Source: Polynucleobacter necessarius (GTDB taxonomy: Bacteria; Pseudomonadota; Gammaproteobacteria; Burkholderiales; Burkholderiaceae). From it: 64,000 bases of DNA. The notes beneath the pieces are model-generated. The model was given only the letters and a program-made list of their open reading frames with translations. It searched no databases and had not been told where the DNA came from. Every line of letters starts with the position of its first letter. Within the stretch, counting starts at the first letter, position 1. Positions 12,058 through 22,991 of the stretch are shown one piece after another. The translations under genes were made by a program, and so were the position numbers. The stretch is taken from assembly GCF_900095215.1 (NCBI RefSeq), contig NZ_LT606949.1, positions 856,249-920,248 of the forward strand. Reading direction: 5' to 3'.

Positions 12058-13253
12058 TATTTACCCTCCTTCTTGCTGGCAGCATTCATGAGCTCCACAA
12101 AACGATCAAATAAATAGGCAATGTCATGGGGGCCTGGTGAGGCTTCAGGATGCCCCTGGAAGCAAAGTGCCGGTTTATATTTCCAAGCTAACCCTTGCAA
12201 CGATCCGTCAAACAAAGAAACATGGGTAACACGAATATTGGTTGGCAATGTATTAGCGTCAACAGCAAAACCATGATTCTGCGAAGTAATTGCCACTCGG
12301 CCAGTATCCAAATCTTTAACGGGATGGTTTGCGCCATGGTGGCCAAACTTCATCTTCAAAGTCTTGGCGCCGGCGGCAATGCCCATAATTTGATGACCCA
12401 AACAGATACCAAATGTTGGAACACCCTTTTCAATAATTTCTTTTGCGGCAGCAATTGCGTAATCACATGGACCAGGATCTCCAGGACCATTTGAAAAGAA
12501 GACGCCATCCGGATTCATGGCCAAAACTTCTGCTGCGCTAGTTTGTGCGGGGACCACCGTTAACTCGCAACCGCGCTCGGTGAGCATACGCAAAATATTG
12601 CGTTTCACGCCAAAGTCATAAGCAACTACTTTGTTAACTTGCTTGCTTGTATCTAAAGTTCTGTAAGCTGGTTTGCCATTAGGGCTGTGCAGATCCCATT
12701 CAGCTTCACGCCACTCATATGATTTTTTAGTAGTAACAACTTTTGCCAAGTCTAATCCAGCCATGCCAGCGAAAGTCTTTGCAAGCTCAAGCGCCTTATT
12801 GCCTAAAGTTTCGTAGCTATCGCCCACCTTGCCAGCAACAATTGCGCTTGATTGAGCGGCCTTGTCTCGAAGAATTCTGGTGAGCTTACGAGTATCAATA
12901 CCGGAGATTCCTAGAACCCCCGCTTTAGATAAATAATCATCAAGAGAGCCTTCTGAGCGGAAGTTGGATACCCGTTTTGGCAGATCTTTTACAACCAGAC
13001 CTGCCGCATGAATCCGATCAGATTCCGCATCCTGAGCATTTACACCGACATTACCAATGTGAGGGTAAGTCAAAGTAACGATTTGGCGTGAATAGCTAGG
13101 ATCAGTAATGATCTCTTGGTATCCAGTCAAAGCGGTATTGAAAACAACTTCGCCGGTAGTTTCGCCTGGGACGCCAATACTAAATCCGGGAAATAGAGTG
13201 CCGTCGGCTAGAGCCAACACGGCGGGGGAAAAAGAAGGAAGCAAGGGTGACAA
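12057..13253 (-). CDS. carA: carbamoyl-phosphate synthase small (glutaminase) subunit
   Basis: CarA hydrolyses glutamine and passes ammonia to CarB. The 398-residue protein has the N-terminal CPSase domain ([43 protein letters not shown]) and a C-terminal class I glutamine amidotransferase domain with [10 protein letters not shown], the nucleophile loop FGICLGHQ and the catalytic His-Glu in [11 protein letters not shown]. The start is a TTG at 13253 with GGAG five bases upstream; a GTG eleven codons in is an alternative. First gene of carA-carB. The 235-bp region upstream holds the acs terminator and a TATGAT box (13376-13381, minus strand) that could be the -10 of a carA promoter, with no good -35. 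Confidence 0.96.
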   Translation of the reverse strand: MSPLLPSFSPAVLALADGTLFPGFSIGVPGETTGEVVFNTALTGYQEIITDPSYSRQIVTLTYPHIGNVGVNAQDAESDRIHAAGLVVKDLPKRVSNFRSEGSLDDYLSKAGVLGISGIDTRKLTRILRDKAAQSSAIVAGKVGDSYETLGNKALELAKTFAGMAGLDLAKVVTTKKSYEWREAEWDLHSPNGKPAYRTLDTSKQVNKVVAYDFGVKRNILRMLTERGCELTVVPAQTSAAEVLAMNPDGVFFSNGPGDPGPCDYAIAAAKEIIEKGVPTFGICLGHQIMGIAAGAKTLKMKFGHHGANHPVKDLDTGRVAITSQNHGFAVDANTLPTNIRVTHVSLFDGSLQGLAWKYKPALCFQGHPEASPGPHDIAYLFDRFVELMNAASKKEGK

Positions 13254-13429
13254 ACCATCTCCAGTCCCTGCTCCATCCGACGCTCAAAACCCTCAAAAAA
13301 ACCAACCCGAGGATGTTTTTGCGGGAGGTGAGTGTCTTTAAGCGCTAGGGTATTTAATTAGTTTCGAACCCTTAAATCATACCATTTTTACTCGTAAACC
13401 CTTGACTCCCCAGCCCAATGGGCTCTAAA

Positions 13430-13466
13430 AGGAAAAAGCTCCCCCAGCCATTGGGCAGGAGGAGCA
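13430..13466 (-). terminator. rho-independent terminator downstream of acs
   Basis: On the minus strand GCTCCTCC pairs with GGGGGAGC (one G-T wobble), with a smaller GCC/GGC stem at the tip, then TTTTTCCTTTT. It lies 23 bp past the acs stop, so the terminator has outlived the gene. Confidence 0.88.
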
Positions 13467-13488
13467 ATTTGTCCAAAATTACCGGTTT

Positions 13489-15376
13489 TTAAGCATTGGC
13501 ACTTTGCTCGATGACGGTCTTAATTTGAGCCAAAACAGACTGGTCGTCCATGGTACTGATATCGCCAGGATCACGACCTTCAGCAACCGCCTGAAGAGCG
13601 CGACGCACAATCTTGCCAGAGCGAGTCTTAGGCAAGGCTGTAACTACATACACCCGTCCAGGGCGAGCAATCGCGCCCAACGTGCTGTCTACAGTCTTCA
13701 TGCACTCCGACTCCAAAGTGGCGGTATTGGAAGCATCTTTTGGAATAACAAACGCAATAGCCGCCTGGCCTTTAAGCTTGTCCTCAATACCCACCACCGC
13801 TACCTCGGAAATATTCGGATGACTCGAGATGCTCTCTTCGATTTCGCGAGTGCCAAGACGATGGCCAGCAACGTTGATCACATCATCAGTACGGCCCAGA
13901 ATAAAGAAGTAGCCATCCTTATCTTTAATACCCCAGTCAAACGTTGAGTCAATTAACTTGACAGGAATAGTTTCCCAATAGGTGCTAATGAAGCGCTTAT
14001 CGTCACCCCACACAGTTTGCATACAGCGCGGAGGCAATGGACCTTCAATGGCAATCACACCCCCTTCTGATCTGGACCCAATTCGTCCGAGGTCGCATCG
14101 TCCAGCAACTTCATGTTGCAACCAAAGGATGGCACTCCTGGTGAGCCAAATTTGTGCGGCATTACTTCTAATCCACGCTGGATTGCCAACATGGGCCAGC
14201 CAGTTTCTGTTTGCCAATAGTTAGCCACAATCGGCTTATTAATCGCGCCATGAATCCAGCTTGCGGTTTGTTCGTCCAAAGGCTCGCCAGCCAAGAACAA
14301 TGCGCGTAATTTAGAAAGATCGTACTTAGTTAAGAATGCGGGGTCCTGTTTTTTCAGAACACGAACAGCTGTTGGCGCCGAGAACATGACAGATACTTTG
14401 TATTTATCTACCAGCTCCCACCAAATGCCAGCATCAGGACGCAATGGTGTTCCTTAATACATGATGGTAGCCATGCCTGAGAGTAATGGCGCATAAATAA
14501 TGTATCTATGTCCAACAACCCATCCACTGTCTGATGTACAGAACATGGTTTCACCGGCATTACCAGTGAATATATGTTTCATTGAAGCGGCAAGCGCTAC
14601 CGCATAACCACCAGTGTCACGTTGCACACCCTTCGGTTTGTCGGTAGTACCAGAGCTATACACAATATAAGAAGGATGTGTGGCATCAACCCACTCAACA
14701 GGCACTACATCCTTCAGATGTTTTTGACGTTCTGTTGCATAGTCCAAATCGCGGCCAGCCACAGTTGTACATTCAGTCAAACCACGATTCACAATCAATA
14801 CTTTTGCAGGCTTATATTCAGCAAGAGAGATTGCCTCGTCAAGCAAGGGCTTATATGGCACGGCCTTGCCGCCACGCGCACCTGCTTCAGCAGTCACAAT
14901 CCGTGTTGGTTTCGCATCATCAATACGCGATGCCAAGCTATGAGATGCAAATCCACTAAACACTACGGAATGAATGGCGCCAATACGGGCGCAAGCAAGT
15001 ATTGCAAAACAAGCTTCAGCGATCATCGGCATATAGATAAGTACGCGATCGCCCTTTTGAATACTATTTGCTTTATAGATTGCAGCCATACGCTTGACTT
15101 CTTCGTATAGCTCTTTGAATGTATATGCTTTTTCTCGGTTTGTTTTCTATTGAAACAGCAACCAGCGCAATTTGATCTGGACGATCTGTTAGGTGACGAT
15201 CTACAGCGTTGTAGCAAAGATTGGTTAAGCCGCCCTCGGACCACTTCGCAAACGGAGGATTGTCGTAATTCAGCACTATATTAAACGGTTTTTCCCAATG
15301 GATTAATTGCGCTTGCCCCCAAAAAATCCATCCTGGTCTTTAATTGAGCGTTCATGATGTGCTTTATATAGGACAT
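13489..15376 (-). pseudogene. acs: acetyl-CoA synthetase, decayed
   Basis: Acs activates acetate to acetyl-CoA through acetyl-AMP. Homology runs the full gene: IHWEKPF, NYDNPPFAKW, YSSGTTDKPKGVQRDTGGY (AMP-binding), YWQTETGWPM, GRTDDVINVAGHRLGT, and the C-terminal catalytic Lys region TRSGKIVRRAL. Lesions: a deleted and frameshifted N-terminus near 15310-15350, a frameshift near 15140, a TAA at 14456-14454 where the family has MATIVYEG (probably GAA to TAA), and an extra G in the G-run near 14061-14065. The presumed original ATG is at 15376. No product with both adenylation and C-terminal domains can be made. The cell would need AckA-Pta or no acetate use. Confidence 0.95.
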
Positions 15377-15409
15377 GGTCAACCTAATTTCTTAAAAAAG
15401 TTACTCAAA

Positions 15410-16846
15410 TTACTGGCTTTTATTCACCCATTTACTAGCGTTATTGCTGGCAGAGATTGGTGAATTACCATTTTTCGCAGATTTTACAAGCCCTGTCGAT
15501 GCGGATTTATGCTGAGATGCAGCATTTTTTCCGGAAGAATTACCCTTAGAACCCGGTTTGTCAGCTGTTTTTGTTGTGACTGGGGGTGCGCATTTAGCAG
15601 ATTTCCCGCCCTTTGAACCCTTAACGGTTTTGGGACATTTAGGCGCTGGGGGTGCTGGCTTTTCTAGACTTAATCTGGCATTTTCCGCGATTGCAGTAGA
15701 TACATCCCCCAGACGACGTCTGGTTTTTGGAATTAATACTGTGGAGCCCGCTTTGATGCGCATACCTTTCGGTATCCCATTGACCTCCCTCAGCGCATCA
15801 ACATCGACCCCTAAAGTTTTAGCCGCTTGGTCCACACTCTCAGTTTTAGATACCTGAACTGCTGTCCATGTCGACAGTGGTTTGGTGTATTGCTTTAGAT
15901 TTGCTTGGAAGATTTCAGCGTGTGCGAATGGCAATAGGATTTGCTGATTCGCATTACTCAAGATCACAGGTTTATTAAATGAAGGATTGAGACTATGAAA
16001 TTCATCAGCAGGAATTTCAGCTAACCTAATCGCCAAAGCAACATCAATATCGCCACCCACATCAAGCGCCACAAAGTATGGATGGTTCTCAAGCTCTGGC
16101 AAAACAATTCCATATGACTGTGGATCTAGCACGATTTGACGATAGGCCATTAACTTCGGAACGTAATTTCGCGTTTCACGCGGTAAAGTCAAGCTCTCGT
16201 AATTCGTTGGCAATCCCGCCGCAGCATTGCGCTTCTGAGCTTTGGCAATATTGCCAGCACCCCAGTTGTATGCCGCCAGTGCCAACTCCCAGCTACCGAA
16301 TTGATTATTCAAGCGCTGCAGGTAATCTAAGGCCGCATCCGTAGACTGCAGCACATCGCGACGTTCATCTCTAAATACATTTTGCGTTAGACGAAAATCC
16401 TTGCCGGTAGCCGGCATGAACTGCCATAAACCCACTGCTTTTGCACTGGACTTAGCATTGGTAACAAAAGCGCTTTCCACAAATGGGAGCAGCGCAATCT
16501 CCGTTGGCATATTGCGTGCGTTTACTTCCTGGACGATATAAAACAAATACCGTGATGAGCGCGTCATTGAACGATTAACGTAATCGGGCCTGGCAGCTAA
16601 CCAACGCACTTGCTCTATCTCCAGAGGAGTGTTCATTGGCTTCATTTGGAATCCATCCCGAATGCGCAGCCACAGATTGTATGACGGCGCATAGAATTTG
16701 CTAACGGATTGATTTTTAAGATTTACGCGCGCAGCTCTAGATGCTTTGGCGCTCGCCTTTGTCGGCGCATCAGAAGACCAATCGCCAGTACCCGCACAAC
16801 CACTTAGGAAACCGGCAAACAGTATTGCCACATACATCATGCGCAT
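15410..16846 (-). CDS. mltD: membrane-bound lytic murein transglycosylase (MltD-like lipoprotein)
   Basis: Cleaves peptidoglycan strands with formation of anhydromuramic ends in the periplasm. From the ATG at 16846 the 478-residue protein has a signal peptide with lipobox LSGC (Cys near 17), an SLT domain with the catalytic Glu in LLPFVESAF, the SAKAVGLWQFMP motif and AAYNWGAGN, and a LysM domain near 325-375 (VSKTESVDQAAKTLG..AGSTVLIPK). The tail is Lys/Ser/Ala-rich and low complexity. I prefer 16846 over an ATG six codons upstream because its A is shared with the gloB TGA (TGATG), suggesting coupling to gloB. The gloB-mltD adjacency is widespread in proteobacteria. Confidence 0.92.
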   Translation of the reverse strand: MRMMYVAILFAGFLSGCAGTGDWSSDAPTKASAKASRAARVNLKNQSVSKFYAPSYNLWLRIRDGFQMKPMNTPLEIEQVRWLAARPDYVNRSMTRSSRYLFYIVQEVNARNMPTEIALLPFVESAFVTNAKSSAKAVGLWQFMPATGKDFRLTQNVFRDERRDVLQSTDAALDYLQRLNNQFGSWELALAAYNWGAGNIAKAQKRNAAAGLPTNYESLTLPRETRNYVPKLMAYRQIVLDPQSYGIVLPELENHPYFVALDVGGDIDVALAIRLAEIPADEFHSLNPSFNKPVILSNANQQILLPFAHAEIFQANLKQYTKPLSTWTAVQVSKTESVDQAAKTLGVDVDALREVNGIPKGMRIKAGSTVLIPKTRRRLGDVSTAIAENARLSLEKPAPPAPKCPKTVKGSKGGKSAKCAPPVTTKTADKPGSKGNSSGKNAASQHKSASTGLVKSAKNGNSPISASNNASKWVNKSQ

Positions 16847-17649
16847 CAGAAACGATCTTTCCAAGCACGTATCACCCCCAGAACATGGGCCGGGGTTGGA
16901 AACTCCTTCTGCCCAGAAACTTTTTTAGCCATGAAGATGACCTCTGGCTGATCGCAACGCATGAAAGGATTGACTTGCAGCTCTTGACCAATTGTTGTTG
17001 GGAGTGTTGGTAGACCCTGTTTACGCAGCGACTGAGCCCGCTCTGCCCACGAAAGTAAATTCAGATTATTGGGCTCTACTGCTAAAGCAAAGCGAATATT
17101 CGATACGGTGTATTCATGAGCGCAGTAAACCAAAGTATTTTTTGGAAGTAAGGAAAACTTTCCCAGTGACTCGCTCATCTGCGTCGGCGTACCCTCAAAT
17201 AACCTTCCACATCCAGAAGCGAATAAAGTATCCCCACAGAACAACATCGGCTCAACAACGTTGGCCTGCATATTTGCAAAATAGGCAATGTGGCTCAGAG
17301 TATGCCCAGGCACCTCAAGCACTTTAAAGCTAATGCGAGGAGCGGCAATTTCAAGTTTGTCATCTTGCATCACAGCCACAGTACGGCCAGGAATGTTATC
17401 GCCCACTGGTCCGTACACTGGGATATTCACATCTTGCAATAACTTGAGGATGCCCCCCGTATGATCCGGATGATGATGAGTAATCAATATTCCCTTGAGA
17501 ATTAATGAATTCACCATCAGATACTCTAAAACAGGTTGCGCGTCTCCCGGATCCACCACTAAAGCAGAGATGCCATCGTGAATGCACCAGATATAGTTAT
17601 CATCAAAGGCCGGTATGGGCCAGACCTGCAATACAGTATTCTTATCCAT
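16846..17649 (-). CDS. gloB: hydroxyacylglutathione hydrolase (glyoxalase II)
   Basis: GloB hydrolyses S-lactoylglutathione to lactate and glutathione in methylglyoxal detoxification. The 267-residue protein starts MDKNTVLQVWPIPAFDDNYIW; the longer frame upstream has no homology and would overlap the divergent gene. The metallo-beta-lactamase motif THHHPDH is at 57-63, followed by FCGDTLFASGCGRLFEG and the C-terminal YCAHEYT and glyoxalase II tail. Stop codon overlaps the mltD start. Divergent from the methyltransferase gene with only 6 bp between start codons, so the promoters must lie inside the opposite genes or starts are further in. Confidence 0.95.
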   Translation of the reverse strand: MDKNTVLQVWPIPAFDDNYIWCIHDGISALVVDPGDAQPVLEYLMVNSLILKGILITHHHPDHTGGILKLLQDVNIPVYGPVGDNIPGRTVAVMQDDKLEIAAPRISFKVLEVPGHTLSHIAYFANMQANVVEPMLFCGDTLFASGCGRLFEGTPTQMSESLGKFSLLPKNTLVYCAHEYTVSNIRFALAVEPNNLNLLSWAERAQSLRKQGLPTLPTTIGQELQVNPFMRCDQPEVIFMAKKVSGQKEFPTPAHVLGVIRAWKDRF

Positions 17650-17655
17650 AGACCG

Positions 17656-18474
17656 ATGATACCAACCCCACCCATCCCCTCTCAGATGCCTGCGCCTCCT
17701 TGGAGCTCCTGGGAAAAATGGCTGCAATCTCCTCCCGGTCAATATGTACTAAAATGGGAGCAGCAGTGTTTTAACCAAATCGTTGCCGATGTCTTTGGTT
17801 TTCATGCGGTTCAAATCGGCATGCCCCAAATAAACACGCTCAGTGAAAATCGGATGCCACTCCATGCCCTTTTGGTTCACGCAAACGACAATCTGATTGA
17901 TGCTAGACACCACCAATGGCACTTCATTGAAGGCAACTCGAGTGAGCTCCCTTTTGCCAACGAGAGCCTAGATTTAATTGTCCTCCCCCATGTTCTGGAA
18001 TTTGCGCCAGACCCACATCAAATATTGCGTGAAGTAGATCGAGTTCTTCGACCCGAGGGGCGCTTGATTATCTCTGGCTTCAATCCAGCAAGCTTATGGG
18101 GGATGAGGCAGTACCTCAGCAGATTAATCGGCAACCCTTATTTGCCTAGAGATGGTCAGTTTATTAGCCTCATTCGCATCAAAGACTGGTTGGAATTACT
18201 TAACTTTTCCATTGATCGCGGCCACTTTGGTTACTATAAATTTCCCCTGCAGGGAGAGTCCGTCATGCGGAAGATGAATTTCCTTGAAAAAATGGGTAAT
18301 CGTTGGTGGCCTATATTTGGCGCAGTCTTCTTGGTCTCAGCCATTAAACGTCAACAGGGTATCCGCCTAATTGGCACTGCCTCACGAGTACGCATGCCAG
18401 CAATAAAACAGCTAAGCCCGGCAACCGAGCGTCGGAATATCCAAAAAAGCCTTAAGAACAGCAATACCAAGTAA
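17656..18474 (+). CDS. class I SAM-dependent methyltransferase (YafS-like position)
   Basis: The 272-residue product contains a Methyltransf_11-type core: LPFANESLDLIVLPHVLEF followed by PDPHQILREVDRVLRPEGRLIISGFNP (motif II/III region). The glycine-rich motif I is poorly conserved. The order gloB (divergent), methyltransferase, rnhA, dnaQ is the same as E. coli gloB-yafS-rnhA-dnaQ, so this is the positional equivalent of yafS. Substrate unknown. The start is uncertain: ATG 17656 has no visible ribosome site; ATG 17686 is an alternative. The stop is 9 bp before rnhA, suggesting cotranscription. Intact. Confidence 0.82.
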   Translation: MIPTPPIPSQMPAPPWSSWEKWLQSPPGQYVLKWEQQCFNQIVADVFGFHAVQIGMPQINTLSENRMPLHALLVHANDNLIDARHHQWHFIEGNSSELPFANESLDLIVLPHVLEFAPDPHQILREVDRVLRPEGRLIISGFNPASLWGMRQYLSRLIGNPYLPRDGQFISLIRIKDWLELLNFSIDRGHFGYYKFPLQGESVMRKMNFLEKMGNRWWPIFGAVFLVSAIKRQQGIRLIGTASRVRMPAIKQLSPATERRNIQKSLKNSNTK

Positions 18475-18483
18475 ATTATTGCT

Positions 18484-18936
18484 ATGCCACATACCAAATA
18501 CCCTCACATTATTATTTATACCGATGGCGCCTGCAAAGGCAATCCTGGTCCAGGTGGCTGGGGTGCGGTTTTGCGCTCAGGAGGTCACGAAAAGCGCATT
18601 CATGGCGGCGAAAAGCTGACTACCAACAACCGCATGGAGATTTGTGCGGTGATATTCGCCTTAACGGCCCTAAAACAGCGCAGCACTGTGGAGCTTTGGA
18701 CTGACTCGCAATATGTACAAAAAGGCGTTACAGAATGGCTCGAGGGTTGGAAGAAAAGGGGCTGGAAAACCGCCAGTAAAGATCCCGTTAAAAACGCCGA
18801 TCTATGGCAAGCACTGGACGCCCTGCTTCCAGATCATGAAATCTCATGGCATTGGGTTAGGGGGCACAACGGCCAGCCTGGGAATGAGCTGGCTGATCAG
18901 CTCGCAAATAAGGGCGTCGAAGAATTCTTGCCCTAG
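18484..18936 (+). CDS. rnhA: ribonuclease HI
   Basis: RNase HI cuts the RNA strand of RNA-DNA hybrids during replication and R-loop removal. The 150-residue protein has all catalytic acids in context: [32 protein letters not shown] and the C-terminal [15 protein letters not shown]. Full length for the family. Follows the methyltransferase gene by 9 bp. In related bacteria dnaQ comes next, but here about 4 kb of decayed efflux genes lie in between. Confidence 0.97.
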   Translation: MPHTKYPHIIIYTDGACKGNPGPGGWGAVLRSGGHEKRIHGGEKLTTNNRMEICAVIFALTALKQRSTVELWTDSQYVQKGVTEWLEGWKKRGWKTASKDPVKNADLWQALDALLPDHEISWHWVRGHNGQPGNELADQLANKGVEEFLP

Positions 18937-19075
18937 GGCGGACACCCCATCCTAGACGCATTTTAGCCATCTTATGAGAGAATGAATCCGCTCTAAAAAT
19001 AGCCTTAAACAGCCTATAAACCCCATAAAAATACGAAAAACGAGACTGTGTCAACCAGTGAAGGCTGGTGACTGA

Positions 19076-19959
19076 CTGTCCACCCTGGATGATCGCAATG
19101 ACAAAGCGAATTATGAAAAACTCAAAGCGCTTGCTGATGATGCGCAAAAGCAATATCAGCGCGCTCAGGAGTTGGTAGCCAAAAACTTTATTTCCAAGGC
19201 GGGTTTAGAGACTAGTTTTGCAAACGCGAAATCTGCTCAAGCGGCAGCTCGAGCAGCTGAGGTTCAACTTTCTTTCGATTACATCAAGTCCCCAATTGAC
19301 AGTCGCACTGGAATTGTGAATGTATTTCCAGGCTCTCTTGTGCAGGCTAGCAATATTGTTTCCACCGCTACAAGCTCTACCGCGACTTCAAGTGTCGGCT
19401 CTATGGTGACCATTACACAATTGACCCCCATCAATGTTCAGTTTGTTATCCCCGAAAAAGACATCCCCATCATGCTCGAAAATCAGCTAGATGGAGAGGC
19501 AATGACGGTCAAGGTAACGATTGGAGATAGTGGGAAAAAACGTATGAAGGAAAAGTCTTGGTAATTGATAACCAAGTAGACCCTTCAATTGCAGCTGTTC
19601 GTGTGAAAGCGCAGATTCCAAATGATGACAAGACTTTATTGCCAGGCCAGTTTGCCCGTGTCTCATTAGTAGCTAACACCCTAAAAGATGCTTTGGCAAT
19701 TCCGTCTCAAGCCGTAGTAATCAATGCACGCGGCAAAATGGTTTACGTAATAGATAAAGATGGTAAGGCGGTATCCAAGCCTATCAAAGTAGTATACGAA
19801 TACCAAGGATCCACCGTAGTCACTGGCATTGAACCGGGTGACAGGGTTGTGGTTGAAGGCAAGCAAAACTTGCGTCCAGGCAGCAAAGTGCGCGAAGCTA
19901 AAAACACAGCGTCTACCGCACCAGCTGCGGCCGATCCTCCAACTACGGATAAGAAATGA
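19076..19959 (+). pseudogene. RND efflux membrane fusion protein (AcrA/MdtA type), truncated and frameshifted
   Basis: The frame opens abruptly with LDDR and a helical hairpin segment (EKLKALADDAQKQYQRAQEL), continues into the barrel-sandwich half LSFDYIKSPIDSRTGIVNV and GSLVQASN, TITQLTPINVQFVIPE, then after a frameshift in an A-run near 19539-19545 into VIDNQVDPSIAAVRVKAQ, LLPGQFARV, IPSQAVV and GDRVVVEGKQNL. About the first 90 residues (signal peptide and first lipoyl half) are missing; a stop lies just upstream at 19073. It overlaps the transporter start by 4 bp (ATGA), as expected for an intact ancestral operon. Non-functional. Confidence 0.9.
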
Positions 19960-22937
19960 CGCTCTCCGAATTATGTATTCGGCGACCCGTAATGACGGTG
20001 TTGCTCTCGATAGCGACAGTCATTGCAGGATCAGTTGCCTATCTCAAGATTCCGGTAGCCGCCCTTCCAAGCTTTAATACGCCGGTTATTTCGGTCAGTG
20101 CTTCGCTGCCTGGCGCTTCTCCGGAAAATATGGCCTCGGCTGTTGCACTTCCCCTTGAAAAAGAGTTCTCGACCATTGATGGCATTAATGTCATTAGCTC
20201 AACGAATTCATTAGGCAGCACCAGCATCACTCTGGAATTCAATAACGATAGAGATATCGATAAAGCAGCTGTTGATGTACAAGCCGCTTTATTGCGGGCA
20301 CAAAAGCGTCTTCCAATTGAAATGGCGGTGCCACCATCCTATCGAAAAATTAATCCCGCGGATACACCGGTATTAGTGGTGCGTATGAGCTCACCATCGA
20401 TTAGCCTATCCGATATCAATCAGTACGCAGAAAATCTGGTCTCTCCAAACCTATCGACCATTAGCGGCGTCGCTCAGGTGTTGGTCTATGGAGCAAAACG
20501 TTATGCGGTGCCCGTATGAGTGCATCCAGACGCGTTGGCAAACCGAAACTTAACGGTAGATGACATTGCACTAGCTATCAATAAGGCGAACTCCAATAGC
20601 CCCGTCGGCGTTCTAGATGGTCCACGTCAAGCAATCACTATCTATGCAAATCCACAGTTAGTTAGACCTGAGGAATTTGCCAACCTGATTGTGAGCCAAA
20701 AAAAAAAAATGGTTTGCCGATTTACTTAAAAGATGTAGCCGATGTAATCGAAAGCTATGAGGATGTGAAAACCCTTGCGAGCTCTAATGGCGAACGCTCG
20801 ATTGCGGTTGCCATTTTAAGACAGCCTGGCGCTAACACCGTGGAGGTTGTGAAGGCCGTTAAAGCGTTGCTACCTCAGCTACACAAGCAAATGCCTGAGT
20901 CCATAAGGATACAACTTTTGAATGATCGATCCCTCTCAATTATCGAAGCGATTCATGACGTTAATCTCACGCTAGCACTTACCGTCTTACTTGTGATTTT
21001 GGTGATCTTTTTATTCTTAAAACATATCTCAGCAACCATTATTTCCTCGATCAGCCTCCGCATCTCGCTGATTGGCGCCTTCTTCTTGCTGTATTTTTTT
21101 AGGTTACAGCTTAGACAATAGCTCCTTGCTTGGTATTACCCTCGCCGTTGGTCTGGTGGTCGATGATACCATTGTTGTGCTTGAAAATATCATGCGCTAT
21201 GTGTTGAAGAAGGCATAGACCCACTGAAGGCCTCACTTAAGGGTAGCAAAGAGGTTGGGTTCACCACCATCTCCATATCGATCTTTCTAGTGGCGGTATT
21301 TATTCCCCTCTTCTTTTATGGCCGGTCCAATCGGGCTGCTATTTAGAGAGTTTGCCGTAGTAGTGTCACTATTCATCATTGTATCAGCCGTAGTTTCACT
21401 GACCGTAGTGCCCATGCTTTGTAGCCGCTTTTTGCCAACGCCAGGACAACATGCCAAAGACTATGCAATCAATAAAAAGTTCGATCGTCTGTTTGATTGG
21501 ATGCTTAAGACCTATATTCACTATCTTGATCTAGCCTTGAAAAATCGCAAAGTGGTTTTGTGGGGTGCTGTTTCCACTTTCGCTATTACTGTTGTCCTGT
21601 TTATCAATAGCCCCAAAGGCTTCTTCCCGGAAGAAGACATCGGTCAAATTCTGGCAACCACCGAAGCGGCCGAAGATATTTCTTGTAGGGCGATGCTTGC
21701 CTTACAAGATCAAGCAGCGGAATTGGTCAATCACGATCCTAATGTGGAGAGCTCTATTTCAGTAATTGGTGGTGGCGCCAGCTCAGGCTACAATACAGGT
21801 CGAATATTTATCATCCTCAAACCCAAAAGTGATCGAGCAAAAATGGCCAATATTATGGAAGGCCTGCGCAATAAATTTAAAGAAATCCCAGGACTTCAGG
21901 TCTACATACGCCCCGTGCAACATTTACAGCTTGGCGGCAAGAGCAGCAAGAGTCGCTATCAGTTCACATTGCAGCGCGTTGGTTTTGAAGGTGTCAACGA
22001 GTGGGCTGATAAGCTCATGCAAAAAATGCGCGCAGACCCCATGTTTAGAGATGTCACAAGTGACTCCCAAATGAAGGGGCTTAATGTCAAGATTGATATT
22101 GATCGGAAAAAAGCGGCTAGCGCTGGAGTTAATATCGCAGACATACGCTCAGCCCTTTACAACGGATTTGGTGAGCAGCAGGTTTCCACTATCTATACAC
22201 CCGTCAATACTTATTACGTCATTCTCGAGGCTGCCGTTGAGGACCGTCAATACGAAACCGATCTCAATAAAATTTTCGTAAGAGGTCGCGCCACCGACAA
22301 ACTCATCCCGCTGTCCAGCTTAGCCACTTTTAAGGGCACTGTTGGACCGACCGCTGTTAACCACAAAGGTCAGATTCCTGCGGTTACCCTCTCCTTCACT
22401 TTAGCACCCGATGTTTTCTTGGGAAATGCGACAAAACAAATCGAGTCATTTACTAAAGCGATTGACCTGCCACCATCCATCATTACCAGTTATGGCGGTG
22501 ATGCGGCAGTCTTTAAAAGCAACCAATCGGGTCAGCTCATTCTGATATTTTCAGCCTTGGGTGTGATTTATATTCTGCTTGGTGTTTTGTATGAAAGCTA
22601 CATCCATCCACTCACGATTCTGGCGGGCTTGCCTTCAGCAGCCATCGGCGCAATCCTGGCCTTGCGTATCTTTGGCTTTGAATTCACCATCATCGCCTCT
22701 ATTGGCATCCTACTTCTGATTGGTATCGTGAAGAAGAATGCGATTCTGATGATCGACTGTGCATTAGATGCACAACGCAATCAAGGCATGTCGCCAGAAA
22801 AAGCGATTCGCGAAGCCTGTATTTTGCGTTGCCGCCCGATCATGATGACAACCTTTGCGGAACTTATGGGGGGCGCCATTCCTATTGCGTTTGGTTTGGG
22901 TGCTGGCGCTGAATTACGTCAACCAATAGGAATCTAA
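19956..22937 (+). pseudogene. RND multidrug efflux transporter (AcrB/MdtB-C family), multiply broken
   Basis: Inner membrane proton-driven pump. Homology starts MTLSELCIRRPVMTVLL and includes LPGASPENM, GLVVDDTIVVLENI, FIPLFFMAGPIG and GIVKKNAILMIDCA. Lesions in order: TGA at 20517-20519 (RYAV-RV context), frameshift in a 12-A run at 20698-20709, frameshifts near 21100, 21205 and 21315, and loss of the C-terminus: after AELRQPIGI the frame stops at 22935-22937, removing the last transmembrane helices. A long open stretch (21318-22937) survives but lacks the first transmembrane half. The outer membrane partner is not in the window. Confidence 0.93.
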
Positions 22938-22991
22938 GTATGCGGGTAATGGGCCAATGGAAATTCCGTCCGCTATATTGAAAGGCACCTA

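Noticed and set aside
14622..15110. 162-codon plus-strand frame across acs
   Set aside because: Opposite the acs pseudogene with Cys/His-rich random composition; the minus strand shows clear Acs motifs.
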